Positions 1 to 13,400 of a DNA stretch of 64,000 nucleotides are shown piece after piece. Position numbers and translations under genes: made by a program. Positions within the stretch are counted from its first letter, which is position 1. Each line of letters opens with the position of its first letter. The stretch is from Glandiceps talaboti. Lineage: Eukaryota; Hemichordata; Enteropneusta; Spengelidae. Where the stretch lies: contig NC_135549.1 in the NCBI RefSeq assembly GCF_964340395.1, positions 9,901,342 through 9,965,341 on the forward strand. Reading direction: 5' to 3'. The notes below the pieces were generated by a model that saw only the letters and a list, made by a program, of their open reading frames with translations, searched no databases and had not been told where the DNA came from.

Positions 1-3000
1 TAGAAAGATTGAAACTTCTAAAAAGGAAAATAAACGCACGTCATACTGCATCCAAAGACAGACTTGCAGTAAATACAACTTGGAAGATAAACTTTGATTA
101 CATATCCAAACTCTCCGAAGAAGAGGGATATGGTCAAGCAGCAGCAATAGTGATGGAGATGTCGGCATTCCTTGCTCCAGATGACATCCCTAATGAAGTC
201 ATAAATATTGGTTTACCCAGAGTAGAGGGAGATGATATTGGAAATGTATTAGAACTTCCTCTTGGCAGGGATCAGATATTGGAAATTCTAACAAAGTTTT
301 CACTTTTCCAATCTTATGGAAGAGGAAGTTATTGTGTTCATAGAGTTGTCCAGGAAGTTATCAGAAATGATCTTGATACTCACACAACATGTAAAAGGCT
401 TCTAACCGGGGTACGTATGCTGAATATGGCACTGAATGAAACGAGTACGCCATCTGATATTCTATACAGTGCTTCAGGAGATGGCACATCAAGCGAGTTA
501 AATCGGTTACATTTATGGAGTAAACTTTCGCACCATGTTTGTAAACTGATAGACAACATAGAAGAGCATGTCAAGGAAGATCAAGTACATTCTAGTATCT
601 GCCTAACGCCTGAGTTAGCAGCAATATTGTATGAGGCGTCAATCTACCTTAGTGTCAACAAGAGACAAGGCAGAGCTCTAGACCTGCAGAATAAAAAAAA
701 TAATATCATTGCACTACTGCATGACCTCACAGAATCACAGATACAGAATTTAACAACCATTGTAATTCCACTTAATGAGGCTGACCAAGTGAAAATCCAG
801 AACTCAATGAAGTCTCCAGAGGTAACAGTATTGAAGGAGGAGCCAAGAGGGGGTAATGATGGTAGTGAATTCCAGAACTGTACCAGTAATGATCTCCGTA
901 ATCTTGGAAACGCCTTCTTCAAGGATGGTAACTACCATGATGCTATAAGGCTGTATGGAAATGCAATATGCCTTGATGATAAAGATGCACGTTTGTACAG
1001 CAATAGGAGCTTATGCTATTACAGACTCGGTGAATATAAAAAGGCTGTTGATGATGCAGATAAAAGCATTGAATGTGATAAAATGCAGTATAAACATTTT
1101 GTCCGAAGAGCATATGCCTTGAGAGGGCTCCAATCTGCCCATACAGGAACCCGAAAAATCTTCCTGGAGAGTTCTGGTTATGCTGCAGCATCCTTTGCAA
1201 AATATATATACCCAGATTGTAATGTAGAGGAAAGCATGAGAATCCATTATCCAATCCTACCAATCAAAGAGGTCAGAAATAGCAAAGAACTAATAGAAGT
1301 GCTTTATTGCAAATTAACTCGCCCTAAAACTACTCTTTTACTTCATAATGGAAAATATAGATTCCTTCTACTTGGATGTCAAGATATCCAACTTGTTGGA
1401 ATAGGAGAAGACGTTATCATTCAATGCAGAGATGATGTAGTGGTTACCACTCCGGATCGTAAACCTTTCAACTGCCATTTTGAAAATGTAACCTTTGAAG
1501 GTTCAACACTTCTAGTAACAATTCCAAATTTGATGTGCTCCTTTTATGCCTGCACCTTTTCAAATGGAAAACCAGCATGTGACGATTTTCCAAGATGCAA
1601 AGGTGGACCAGGTTGTAGAAATACAAACCGATATGTGTCATGTTGGGAAAAAGCAACATCTAACTGGAAAAGAGAGCACGAACGACGTTCGCTGCCAATT
1701 ACATCAGGCATTGGTGGATCTCCTGGTCTGCAAGTTAGTTATGGAGGTTCGGCTTACCTTGACAATTGCAAGTTTGACCGTTGTGGTGGTGGTGGGCTGT
1801 TGGTAGATGGAGATGGAAGCAAGGCATATGTACAAAATTGTACTTTCAAAAGAAACCGACAAATGGGCCGTGAAGTGCGCAACCATGGTTTCATGCATGC
1901 AGAATACAACCGAATCAATTCTAACCAAACACATGGAGTGATGATAGGACCTAAGGCACTACATTGCTACTTGAATCAAAATAAGATAATGGGAAATGGA
2001 ATGGATGGTGTGATTGTACTTGACTCTTCCAACGCTACTCTTGAAAATAATGACATTGCACAAAGTGGTGCTACTGAGATATCTATTTTCAACAACATTA
2101 AAATCACTGTGAAAAACAACATGATGTACAAGAATTGGTTCTGGGGCGTCACCATTCAAGAAATGTCCTCAGTGTGTCTTGTTGGCAATTTAATATTTGG
2201 CAATAAATGTGGCGGGATAAGACTTGGCAGAAACTTTTCTGGTCAATTGTTCATTGACTGTAATACTGTTAAAGATCACTCAGGACCAGCCTTATATATT
2301 CAGCCTGATGGAGTTATCACGTTGAAAGGACATCCTGCAAATGTTGTTCGGGAGGAAATTACAGCACTGGAATCACCACTTGACAGTGAAATAGTAGTGA
2401 ATAAAGGAGTATACACCTCACCACCGATCCTAACCAACAGGAACACGCTGTCACGAAATGACTTGGGTCAGCAACATCCGCAAGCACAAAGTAGGTCGTT
2501 ATTTCGGTTGTGTGCATACTGTCATGAAAGTCCTCGTAGGGGGAACAAACTGCTCAGATGTGCAGAATGCAAGCAAGCCTATTATTGTGACAAAATGTGT
2601 TCCGAGTTACATTGGCCAAGGCACAAAGGACTTTGTCATATATTGCGAGATAAGAACTTTATCACTCTTGAGATACCACAAACATGGCATGCGGTTGTGC
2701 GTGCTTTTAGGCCAGGTCTTGCTGATGTTGGCAATACTACGCCGCCTAAATATGGTGAGCAATTCATCGTCAAACTTAAGTCTGGAAGTGATTATTTGAT
2801 GTACGATCCAAACACACAACTCTCCATTTATGATCGCAGTTTGACAGTCGACTTCTTATTCAGTCATCCGGATATATATCATCTGATAATGGAATGTGGG
2901 GTTCTTGGGCAGACAAAACTCACTAGCAAAAAAGTGTTCTGTTTTGCCACATACACACCAGAAAGGAATGCTATTCGTATAAGAACCGATATGTTAGTTC

Positions 3001-3017
3001 CTAACCAACAATGGTAA
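1..3017 (+). CDS. TPR / right-handed beta-helix / MYND-finger protein, 5' end outside window
   Basis: One open frame runs from base 3 to the TAA at 3015-3017, giving just over 1000 residues. No upstream stop or convincing start is visible, so the window opens inside the exon. Counting residues from base 9: about 28-125 look like the winged-helix region that follows an NB-ARC or similar STAND ATPase (a hydrophobic segment, then HRVVQEVIR); 295-375 hold tandem TPR repeats; about 575-775 hold right-handed beta-helix repeats rich in N-G and C-x-F turns; 835-876 form a MYND zinc finger (CAYC, CAEC, YYC, C, H, C; bases 2511-2636); about 120 residues follow. MYND fingers and TPRs bind proteins, and beta-helices of this type occur in FBXO11-like proteins. 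A signalling or immune-sensor role is inference only. The ATPase, if present, lies upstream of the window. No transmembrane segment is seen. Confidence 0.8.
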   Translation, partial: ERLKLLKRKINARHTASKDRLAVNTTWKINFDYISKLSEEEGYGQAAAIVMEMSAFLAPDDIPNEVINIGLPRVEGDDIGNVLELPLGRDQILEILTKFSLFQSYGRGSYCVHRVVQEVIRNDLDTHTTCKRLLTGVRMLNMALNETSTPSDILYSASGDGTSSELNRLHLWSKLSHHVCKLIDNIEEHVKEDQVHSSICLTPELAAILYEASIYLSVNKRQGRALDLQNKKNNIIALLHDLTESQIQNLTTIVIPLNEADQVKIQNSMKSPEVTVLKEEPRGGNDGSEFQNCTSNDLRNLGNAFFKDGNYHDAIRLYGNAICLDDKDARLYSNRSLCYYRLGEYKKAVDDADKSIECDKMQYKHFVRRAYALRGLQSAHTGTRKIFLESSGYAAASFAKYIYPDCNVEESMRIHYPILPIKEVRNSKELIEVLYCKLTRPKTTLLLHNGKYRFLLLGCQDIQLVGIGEDVIIQCRDDVVVTTPDRKPFNCHFENVTFEGSTLLVTIPNLMCSFYACTFSNGKPACDDFPRCKGGPGCRNTNRYVSCWEKATSNWKREHERRSLPITSGIGGSPGLQVSYGGSAYLDNCKFDRCGGGGLLVDGDGSKAYVQNCTFKRNRQMGREVRNHGFMHAEYNRINSNQTHGVMIGPKALHCYLNQNKIMGNGMDGVIVLDSSNATLENNDIAQSGATEISIFNNIKITVKNNMMYKNWFWGVTIQEMSSVCLVGNLIFGNKCGGIRLGRNFSGQLFIDCNTVKDHSGPALYIQPDGVITLKGHPANVVREEITALESPLDSEIVVNKGVYTSPPILTNRNTLSRNDLGQQHPQAQSRSLFRLCAYCHESPRRGNKLLRCAECKQAYYCDKMCSELHWPRHKGLCHILRDKNFITLEIPQTWHAVVRAFRPGLADVGNTTPPKYGEQFIVKLKSGSDYLMYDPNTQLSIYDRSLTVDFLFSHPDIYHLIMECGVLGQTKLTSKKVFCFATYTPERNAIRIRTDMLVPNQQW

Positions 3018-5029
3018 AACTTATGACTAACTACGGCAATTATTTGGTGTAATAATGGACATCTCTGGAGACAAAATTTGATATGTTACCTTCATATATA
3101 ATGCAGCAGTGAACTGAAAAGGATGAACACATTGTAGTCATCCCATGCATGTCTGTCCATGGTGATAACCATCTTGCTTAAACAACACACTGTTGCCTGA
3201 ATTTTTTCGCGTTTTGCACTTCGTTCAAGTCAGAAATGGAATCGTTACCTGCAAAAAAGTCAAAATGATCAAACTGTGCATTTGATGAAAGCACTGTATA
3301 TTCAAAAGGATTTCATCGTACGTTTCCACTACTTGCACATAATATTCATTGTTATCACCATTTTTACATAAATGATTGTAATCCAATGATGTAAGCCACG
3401 TTTCGACTGATTGAGAGTGTGAATGGCCTGGGTCAATTTAATGAGGCTTTAGACACACATTTTAATCAATTCTACACACAAAATTGTAGGGCTTAAGTTT
3501 TTACAAGTTTTCAAACGATCCCTTTGTGGACAACACTGATGTAACACATACGAAACAATATTCTTTAAACACGAAAGTTTTGTTTACATGTATTCAAGTC
3601 TTTTTTATGAGTCGAGACGGACGTTCCAGTGATATTATACCTAAACACGAATAGACAATTTTCTGTGTCTCTCTCAAAAAGAACATCTCTATAAAGAAGT
3701 CTCGTGGACTCGAAGTCAGTTGTCAGTTGCAGTGTTATGCTACATGTCACGTAATTATATAGAAAAAAACGGATATTCACTTCCAGGGTTGCATGCTAGT
3801 AATCTCATTAATGTTGTTACGAATGTTATACATTGTAGGGGACGAGCAGGACTTAGGGAGCCTTCAGAAATTACAAGGGGGTGGGGGAATGGGGAGGGTC
3901 ATTTTTTACAAATCGGCCCACGGAGGAGGGCCATAGTTTAGAAAATGGAAATCAGGGGAGGGTCACATTTTACATTTTACTCATTTATTTGATCTCTCTT
4001 TGCATTATTATTTTGTGATTTTGGCCTGATCCCACCGTTGCCATCGATCGGTTCCAGATCCTACTGCTACCACATCCCACCACTACCACCATTGCAGAGT
4101 AATATCAGTGACTTGGTGTGAGGAGAGAAGGGGGAACAGTACTAGTGTTGCAAGATATTGGGCATAATGTGGTGGAGTGGAGATATATATTGACCTCAGT
4201 CCTGATATGTTGTTAGTTGAACACTCATATAGTCTTTGAGAGTTCTGGTTTCGGCTCGGCCAATGGATCCAAACACAGGCATTGATTTAATACGAATACA
4301 AGCTCACTGTGGAGGTGTTAGTGGGAAACAACAGATGCCTTTCAATGTGGTGGGATCTTACTAAAGAAAATTTCCCTGTCCCTAGTGGGATTCGAGTCCA
4401 TGTCCTCCTGATGAGCTCTCCGACAACAAGAACATGTCACAGGGAAGCGATGTTAAAAATGTTTTTCACTGAAATATTTAAACAGAGGGAGAGTCAAATT
4501 TTAGAGAAAGGAAATTGAGGGAGGGTCATTTTTCTTTTAGCACCACGGACTAGGGGGAGGCATGGTCATAAAGGACTGATGGGCGGCGAGGGTCATTTAT
4601 AACAGGTGCCAGGTGGAGCTGGAACTGAGACCTGCAGTGCTTTCGTGATTATTTTCTTTTTGCTCACAAGTTTTAGCACATGTCAGATGTTAGACGAAAC
4701 AAGTAAGTCTCATGGCTGATGTGATTGCTGCAGAATATTCTGGTGTATACTTCATAATGGCGATATTTGTATTTGATCCAGTCAAACTGAATTCACAGAG
4801 TCTCAGGAAAATTAAGTTCAGATTATTAAGAGAGTTAATGAGGCACACATGTACATAAATAAAGACCACTAAGATCTGTACCACTGTACATGGTGGATAC
4901 ATGAGAATGAATATATAAGTTTATGATTACATATATACACTGTGTAATTTCTTATAGCTTTTTATTGTTTATCGTCATGTATAAATTTCAACAAGTGTCT
5001 TTGATCATGTGTTTAACCGTAGATACTGA

Positions 5030-5142
<113 letters not shown>

Positions 5143-5307
5143 GATTTTCACTTCTTTCGCCAAGTAGAGTTCTCAATCAGCTCGAAGAGTAATGTGTACA
5201 CCTGATGATCCTTCTGGTAAAACGGACCGTAGAGTAAATCCACAATGAAATAACAGACCCGTCTTCTTTCATTTTATTAATAACAGACTTGTCTTATTTC
5301 ATTTTAC

Positions 5308-5441
<134 letters not shown>

Positions 5442-5990
5442 TAAATCGGCATATCTAAAGGCCAGAATCCTCAAAGCAACCACTAGATTCCTGATATTGT
5501 CTGGACCTAGGTGAACATCCCTACTGTCAGCAGTGATTTAACTTAATATGTTCTGATATAATGGTGGCAGTTGTGGGATCTGGCAGCTTTGCAATGTAAC
5601 AGTGTCTAAATAATATGTGATCCTCCCCTAATTCCATTTTCTAAAATTTCGCCGTCAACGAAGAACCGATTGTAAAATGTGACTCTTCACCTAATTCGTC
5701 CAGCCCCCTCTGCTTATTCCGGGATAACTATTTTTGCGCATTTTTCACAAACTGTATTTATTCGGCTAATCAGAGCGTAAGTTACATATTATGTATCTAC
5801 ATATGCTTAGTACATGCACCTGGTGAATCATTAAATACTTGGAGTGTTACATGTTCCTCCAACTCTTAGACATAGCATTTACACGTCATTAAAATGGAAT
5901 GACTATCACACAAAGTCATAAAACATTTTTGCCCGAACCTAGAGTCAAATATTTCTCTTCAAGTTCTCTTTCTAGTAATAAATTTACATT

Positions 5991-6028
<38 letters not shown>

Positions 6029-6509
6029 GTATGGATGGTGCTACTTCCACACGGGTGTTTAAAAGTTGCAACTATTCTCAAAATGTATAACTTAAGATTT
6101 TGATAATATTAACTTTATTACATTTTCTGTACTACGTCAGTGAAATATATGTGCACCCATTACTGTGCATTCGTGACCTGTGATTTTATGGACTATATAC
6201 TACTTACTGTATCTAGAACTTTTGCATCCTTGCATTGCAAACAGATTTCTGCCAGAGTGATAAACTAACAATAGACATCGATATTTTGACAGGGTTCAAG
6301 GGATGTAGCACTTATCTATCTCTCACTATTCATCACCACCTTATAAATATGAAATCGACTTCAAATGCAGCCTCCAGTTTCGAAACGGTGGAGTTAAAAA
6401 TTCATGAAATAAATTGAAGCATCGCTGATACAAGGAGTGATATACGAATGTCATCATTGATAGCAGTTAACTAGCTACATCATTACACATTTCTATCCCA
6501 TTACATATT

Positions 6510-8075
6510 TCAAGTGGTTTGATTCAGGATTTCTGACAATTCAATTTGATGGACTTCGTTGTTGTTCAGGCCTCTGAAGGCAGCCCATAAAAGAGCTGCA
6601 AAGCAACCTTGTAGGAAAAGAAAGGTTGGGAACCAAGTGACTACCACGTCTACGCATTCAAGGTGGAATCCAGTATGCGGAGAAGTTCTTATTCCTATTA
6701 CTACATTATGCCATCTTTGTTCAAGATCATGGTTTCCGTCATCAATGTGTACTTGAATATCTCGTGCTTTCTCGCCTATAGCTTTGTACGCCTGAGATAT
6801 TCTAAGGCTTGCTATAATAGTGAATAACCATGGCGACAGGAAGCCACACATGACTTTTAAGACCATTGCAACGTCGAGAAACCATTCCGTATCAGTGTTC
6901 GCTTTTAAAGCAAAATGGTACTGAGCATAAACAGCTGGAAGGGCGATTCCTGTACTCAGGACAATCATTAGAAAAGTTGAAACTCGTTTAAACATAAGCT
7001 TCCTAGCAGGGTCACGTGTCATTTTATAGAACTCACGCGTTACTTGTTCAGGCCTGTGACGAAGACTTTCCATCCATGTAGTGAATTGTTTGAGTTTGAA
7101 CTCATAGGAATAAAGAAATACAACGAAAAGGAGCGACGTCAAAGATAACAATAGAAAAGAATAAGCATCCACAAGTATGTATAAGGCTCTAGCAATTGCA
7201 AGACGGTCCATATAGCTAAGTTGTATGGTGTTCTGCTGGACAAATGAGAGCGGATTCTCAGCTCCCTTTGTTGGCTCAGTGAAAGTGTCTAAACAAACCA
7301 GTCCAAGATACACTACATAATACAACGTGGCCCCCTTTAATACACGTTTCAAACAGCCGTTAGTATGTTGACCACATTTTACCACTGTGACAGTTGATTC
7401 AGTATTGTGTGGAGAAGTTTCAGACATATGCACGCCTTCACGCATCATCCGAAAACAGCCTGCTATAAGTTTTTTGTCGATCAATGACAGTATAGTAAAG
7501 GCATATGCTATCACTGGAACACTGTGTATCAACAGAACGAGGACCAGGGATATTAGGGTTTTGTCATTTTCGTAAAAATGCCTAGTTTCTTGCATCGCTG
7601 AAAGGTTGTTTTTGACATGTGAGTACACGAAAGAGGCTACAGCGGGTAGACATAAGAGAATATTAAATAGGATGTGACAAGCGGTCAACACGCTACATCG
7701 GTGTTCGATTTTGAAAGCGAGAACACAAAAAAGCCTTCTCAGCCAGGTGTGATGACGTAATTCCTTCGCAATGTCTGCATCATCTTCGTTATCTACTGTA
7801 CATGTATCAAGGACTGCTTGATCCTCTTGAAAATTTGAGTCATATCCAGAGGAATGGGTTACTTCAGAGTCCGTACAAGGAGACTCTCCGTTTCCCAGAT
7901 TTGACAGTACTTCTTGACCTTCTCCCGATTCTTTCACAGATTGCTCGATCTGTTCAAGGAATGCTTTATGGATTTGTAATTTTGCTACCATCTGATCTAT
8001 CAAATGTATAGATGTGTTTGGTCCATGTTCTATATCCGGGATGCCATCAATGTCAATAAGAAACCCTTCTGCCAT
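6510..8075 (-). CDS. Intronless seven-transmembrane protein, gustatory-receptor-like
   Basis: A 521-residue frame opens with ATG at 8075 and shows no frame break. The first ~125 residues are hydrophilic and acidic. Seven hydrophobic segments follow near residues 129-153, 173-199, 248-266, 295-328, 369-393, 403-428 and 478-505, with a short C-terminal tail. A long N-terminus, large loops between helices 2-3 and 4-5, and a last helix containing TWFPTFLFLQ (loosely like the TYhhhhhQF signature of insect gustatory receptors) suggest the gustatory-receptor/GRL superfamily, which is known from non-insect invertebrates. No rhodopsin-type GPCR signature (DRY, NPxxY) is visible. Topology and ligand are unknown. 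The lack of introns may reflect retroposition or a family trait. The family assignment is tentative; the frame itself is solid. Confidence 0.65.
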   Translation of the reverse strand: MAEGFLIDIDGIPDIEHGPNTSIHLIDQMVAKLQIHKAFLEQIEQSVKESGEGQEVLSNLGNGESPCTDSEVTHSSGYDSNFQEDQAVLDTCTVDNEDDADIAKELRHHTWLRRLFCVLAFKIEHRCSVLTACHILFNILLCLPAVASFVYSHVKNNLSAMQETRHFYENDKTLISLVLVLLIHSVPVIAYAFTILSLIDKKLIAGCFRMMREGVHMSETSPHNTESTVTVVKCGQHTNGCLKRVLKGATLYYVVYLGLVCLDTFTEPTKGAENPLSFVQQNTIQLSYMDRLAIARALYILVDAYSFLLLSLTSLLFVVFLYSYEFKLKQFTTWMESLRHRPEQVTREFYKMTRDPARKLMFKRVSTFLMIVLSTGIALPAVYAQYHFALKANTDTEWFLDVAMVLKVMCGFLSPWLFTIIASLRISQAYKAIGEKARDIQVHIDDGNHDLEQRWHNVVIGIRTSPHTGFHLECVDVVVTWFPTFLFLQGCFAALLWAAFRGLNNNEVHQIELSEILNQTT

Positions 8076-10496
8076 CCTCTCCTATTATTTAGGAATTCGT
8101 CACATTCACAAGCAGTAATAAGTGCACCAAACTTCAGGTTACCATAAATTACTTGATTGGGAAAAAATCGAAAGTACTTTAATGTTAGAAATAGTACAAG
8201 GAGATGACAATAGTAAATTGAAATATAAGTACAATAATGTATATGTCTACAGAAATTGACATGCTCACTGATAAGGGGCTATGTTTTGGCAAATATATCT
8301 ATGCTCGTATCTTACATGAAGCATTTTTGGCAGACAGTTGAGGTATTTCAGGTTAATATCCAAGTAACAATGAATCTGTTTTACGGGTCATTGCATCCCA
8401 ACTTAAGTATATGTCTCGACATGATTAGTCTCATACAGACTGATCTCCAGTACCTCTCACTAGTGCTCAGGCACGATTATGGATCGTAGTAGTTTTCTGA
8501 ACCCATTAAAGACTTCAATACCGACACCAAACGGGTGTCTCCTGTAACCCTTATGAAAACGTTCGGGATACTATTTTCCTGTGGCAGGGACGATGGCCGG
8601 GTTATTGCATTCGATATCGTATACACGTATATCCAGACTGCCCAATATAATGGGAAGCAATGATATTACATTTTGTCTCAGTCTTCTGCTGATCGATGTG
8701 GAATAATTAAGTCTGATATTTCATGGTCCGAAAACATATCTTACCTTGACAGCACACTGGTCGTTGAAGGTGGATAATATTACATGTAACACCAGTCCCG
8801 CTATCAATTGACACAATACAAAGTCACTGTGTTTGCGCAGATCAAAATGGAGTCCACTAATGTCTATTTCCATTGATAGGAGCTGAGGGAAATTTCGGCT
8901 GGGACTTGGGTGATTTGAAATTTACTTGCCAGCACCCCATCCCAATATTAATACCCTAAACAAATGCAGACCCTGACTGTACACACACACATATATATAT
9001 ACATACAAAGTAATTATGTGTATTACACAATAATATCACGGTCGTTGTATTGAAACAATAGGTTACTAAAACATACACATTGTGATGTATCCAACACCTA
9101 TGAGTAAAGTGAACCGATGCTTTTGTAAATCACATGTCTGTACTAAGAATTTTGACTAAAATCATTCCATTTCCAACTATTATATTCACTTTCACTATTA
9201 CACACACACACAGGCCAAAGACTACTAAAACTGACAGTGACGTCATGTCGTTTAAAAACACCGAGTATGACTTGAAGACTTCCAATTTACTACAGTAATA
9301 GAATCAAATGGAGAAAAAAATATTGAAATCTATGTTACAGTATAATATGACCTTAGTCTTACAGTAACACACACACACTTGTACACATATATATTCTGGA
9401 TATTATACATTGACAATACGTGAACTTGATAAGTCTGATACATTAATTTATTACAATTATACTTTGGTTACATACTGAAAAGAAACGATTCATAGTAATC
9501 TTGTAAATGAATTGATTTAGTAAATTATCATATTTCATGAAATTCAAGATTCCATATTTTGTTACCTTTGTTCTGAAAGGATCCCAAGATCTGTCAAAAT
9601 TTGCTTTGTACACATGCAGCGAGAGAAACACATTTCAAACATGAAAGTGCCCTTACAGGATAATGGAACACCCCATGAACTTTGGCCAAGTGATTATGTA
9701 ACATTATAAAACCATACCTCGTGGACTTGCACTGAAAAGGACCAATTGTTTTGATGGAAAATCACTTTTTGGACATAACTTGAAATTCACTGAACAATTT
9801 TCCATCTACACAGTAAAAGTACATGTAAACTCCCTACCAAATACCATGACAATTGGTCTAGCGATTTTGACTTTAAGGGGTTCACATCCACACACACACA
9901 CACACACACACACGTGCATACATTTGTCGATGCCTATAGCACTACTGAACCTCAGCTCTGTTGATCTAAAAAAAAACCTAGCACTAATGGCATTGTAGGC
10001 GTTAACTACAGTTTGTGCATGGATTGAATGTAATATTTGGCACACTCATTTGATGGGGCATCGTTCAGTCTTGGTCAATTTATTATCCCTTTGCTGAAGA
10101 CACTGTTATTTGGCATCAGTTTTTAGCACAACTGACCTGACAATACTAACGGAATGACAAGATTTGATAATTACATGTGCCCTCAATATGTCTTACCTGA
10201 TAATGCTATTACTATTAAAATTATAACCAACCTGCAATACATTTTGTGTGTGTAAATTTTGGGTGGAAAGTACATGATGAGAGTGAAGCTCACTCATAAA
10301 ATGGTTGATTTATTCATTTACAAGTTTGTACCTTATTAAGAAGGAATGCAACCATTCACATAAATTATGTAGATGCAGTACACTGAAAACCCTGCAATAA
10401 TTGCACACTTGGAGCTGAGATCAAAATAAGATGAAAGATTATTCAGTTTAGTAATTAGTCTACAGAAACGATAAGATAAAACATGATATATGATTT
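8076..10496. other. Intergenic region, nothing gene-like
   Basis: It lies between the upstream side of the minus-strand seven-helix gene and the 3' end of lipase gene 1. It contains short CA tracts (for example 9892-9913) and scattered ATATAT. No frame in it shows recognisable protein sequence. Confidence 0.6.
10309..10314 (-). terminator. Candidate polyadenylation signal of lipase gene 1
   Basis: The minus strand reads AATAAA about 185 bases after the stop codon of the first ABHD6-like gene. This is a good position for its mRNA end, though the hexamer alone is weak evidence in AT-rich DNA. Confidence 0.35.
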
Positions 10497-13400
10497 TCAT
10501 GAATTTATAAATTCCATGAGAATTTTTGCAGATCTATATGGTCTCTCAATGGCAATGGAATGTCCACATTTGTCCAAGATTTCAACTCGTTCAACTGATT
10601 TCAAATCTTGTTTTATGATGTCCAAGCCAGATATGTCAACCAACTGTAAAAAAACAACAACATGGAAACATATCAGAAATGAATATGTATCTTGTCAAAG
10701 TTACTCTCTGTCCTGTCAGTCTTGTATTATTTCTGCCTTTAGAACAATTGTAATGATTATTGCTATGATTTTGCTTGATACAATAGTACCACTGTCTGTC
10801 TCAACTTTTAAGAAGCCCTACTGCACTTGACATTTATTTAGCCATTTTGCCAATTTCTTTTCTTATGGGAAAAACTCTGGTGATGACATCCCATAATATG
10901 TTGTACCATAATCTCTTTGTCTTGACAAACACCAGGCTTCTCTATAAGATTTCAAAGTTGAGTAAGTTACTAAAGTGGCATATTGTTTCTCAAAATTGTA
11001 TTATTAAGTTGCAAGTACTAAAGTCAGAAATAAGCCTGACTTGACTTTTTGTCTAATTCGTGTGGGCAAAATGATACAGGATTGACAACAATTGACAATT
11101 CTTTTGAAACTTATTAATTTGAAGTTTAACTCATGTAAGTTAGCAAGTTTGCTAAATAAGGTAAAAGTTTACATTGACTCGCATACAAAACTGGTCAGCA
11201 ATGTTTGTGTTGTATATATACATGTACATCAAAGTGCAAGTTTAAAAATCCCATCAAACACTTGCATATGATTTCAATTCTTTTTAAATTATGTTCTTGG
11301 GTCATTAGCTTGGCTTGTTAACTTACTTATTGACATGCGCAAGTCTCTGGGCTTTTTTTCATTCTTTTATTTCAAGAACTTTTTTTTCACACGTATGTTC
11401 TTTTGTGTGAAATAGTGCCCTAAGTGAGTGACTACGAACAGTTGGATGAACACTTAAGACCACAGACTTGAGAGACTACTAGTAACGGCTAAAAATTTGA
11501 TGACATTAAGTTCCGTTAAAACAAAACTAAAAATGAATGACAAACTCAAAACATATGCGACTTAAACAAAAAAACTTCTGAGGGACTGGTGCCAATGTAA
11601 TTAAATGGCTAAGCAGTGACGTTGCCAAATACTCTATAAACAGTAGTCATTTGTATTTTGGGCCGATGGTCTTTGATGTACAGAATAAAAGACCATCATA
11701 CATACATACTATAAACAGTGGCATGATAAACAAAAACGTCAAATAGAAAATCACAGTACACTTACTTTATCATACTGGCCCCATATAACAAGTGTGGGAG
11801 TTTTAATATTTGATAATCTTGTCTCTAAGGCATCACTAGGGACGTGTATATCCTCTACCACTAAAATACAAAGTAAAAATTATAAATAGTCAACTTTATA
11901 TTATTTTCATTTTATCATGGGTCCTGAGTTCATCAGGGTTTTGATTTCATCAAACAGACATGCCCCTTAACAAGAAGGTAACACATGACATTTATGTTAA
12001 ATACATAGAAAATATCTCTGAGATATAATATCTCTGAGATATGCAAGAAATCACTTGGTTGAATCATTTGACTATTAAAGGGTGAACCAATATTGATATA
12101 CATTTGTGTTATATAGTAAGTCAGTATGCTTTTTGAGAATAACTTTAGTTTCAACTTTGACCTGAAGATTGAGTTATGGTCATTGCAAAATACACCCCTA
12201 GTAAATACTATTCTATGAACATTTTTACAAATTTATGCTGAACACCACCTCAAAGTATAAGATTATCTTAGAGTACATGTATAAAGAATACACAAAGGTT
12301 ATAATCAGTTGACATTAAATGCAGCAAACTAAACAAATCAGGTACAGCTAAAACAGGCAGTGGTTGCCAGAAAGACTATATGTAACATACACATTTATAA
12401 TTAACATCAAACAATTTGCAAGTTTAGGTTGTCGTTTTACTTGATAGATAATAACTCTTTTACTACTGAACACAGCATGATTTTTATTCAGGGAGTCTAA
12501 AAAACTGAAGTGAATGTTAACAAAACTCTCAATTCAATCACAATCCTGCTATGTTCAGTAATAAATGTGCTCTTATCTAGTGAGTAAAACAACAACCTGA
12601 ACTCTCCAAATGATCAGTTTTGATCATTAGATATATATGTTATGTACAGTCTTCTGGCAAACACTCCCTGTTTTAGCTGTAATTTCTGCCATCAGATTTT
12701 GATCAGTTACTTCAGCTGTAATTTTTTTCAAAGAAAGGCATGAAATGTTGGTAAAGCATACATACCACGCTGGAAGAATTCAATATCTGGTCTTCTTACT
12801 GCTGCTATTAGCTTATAAAACTGTAATACAAATGAAGCTATCATTATTGATAAATGATATATAGCAACAAGACATGACAGACAATCTTTACAGGAAATGA
12901 TGCTGCCTTTTTCACAAACAAATGTACAATTGTTTGATTCTATTGCTGAAAACATTACTTGAATTATAAAAACATAACATTTATATAACATACCCTTTTA
13001 CATTATTTCTCACTTTATGGAGGTATTTGGTGTATATATGTAGGTACAAATAGGGGATTGCAGGTGTTTGGGTGGGGTGGGGGTAGATGTCAATTACATG
13101 TAGTTATATGATTATTTTATTAGAAGTTGGTGTTTCAAGGCCAAAGTTAACTTCTGAAAAGACAACCAATAGACTGACCCAGCCTGGCATTTCTGGACAT
13201 TGATACATAATATATTTAGACATGTTTTTAATCTCTTCTGGAGTCTGTGGTAATGGTATTTCACGTGGATCTTTCATCATATCCTGAGCATATTGACTAG
13301 CTTGTGATGAGTTGATGCCTGTATACCAAACAAATAGTATATACAAAATTACATAATCTACAAAGACAAAATGGAATTTAACCGCATTAACACATACACA

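Noticed and set aside
4380-4410. tRNA gene on the minus strand (GACTCGAATCCC B box)
   Set aside because: No cloverleaf can be drawn around it; at best a fragment of a tRNA-derived repeat.
5199-5225. CTGATGA near 5201 as another hammerhead
   Set aside because: No GAAA at the required spacing and no stem II. The occurrence near 15014 fails in the same way.
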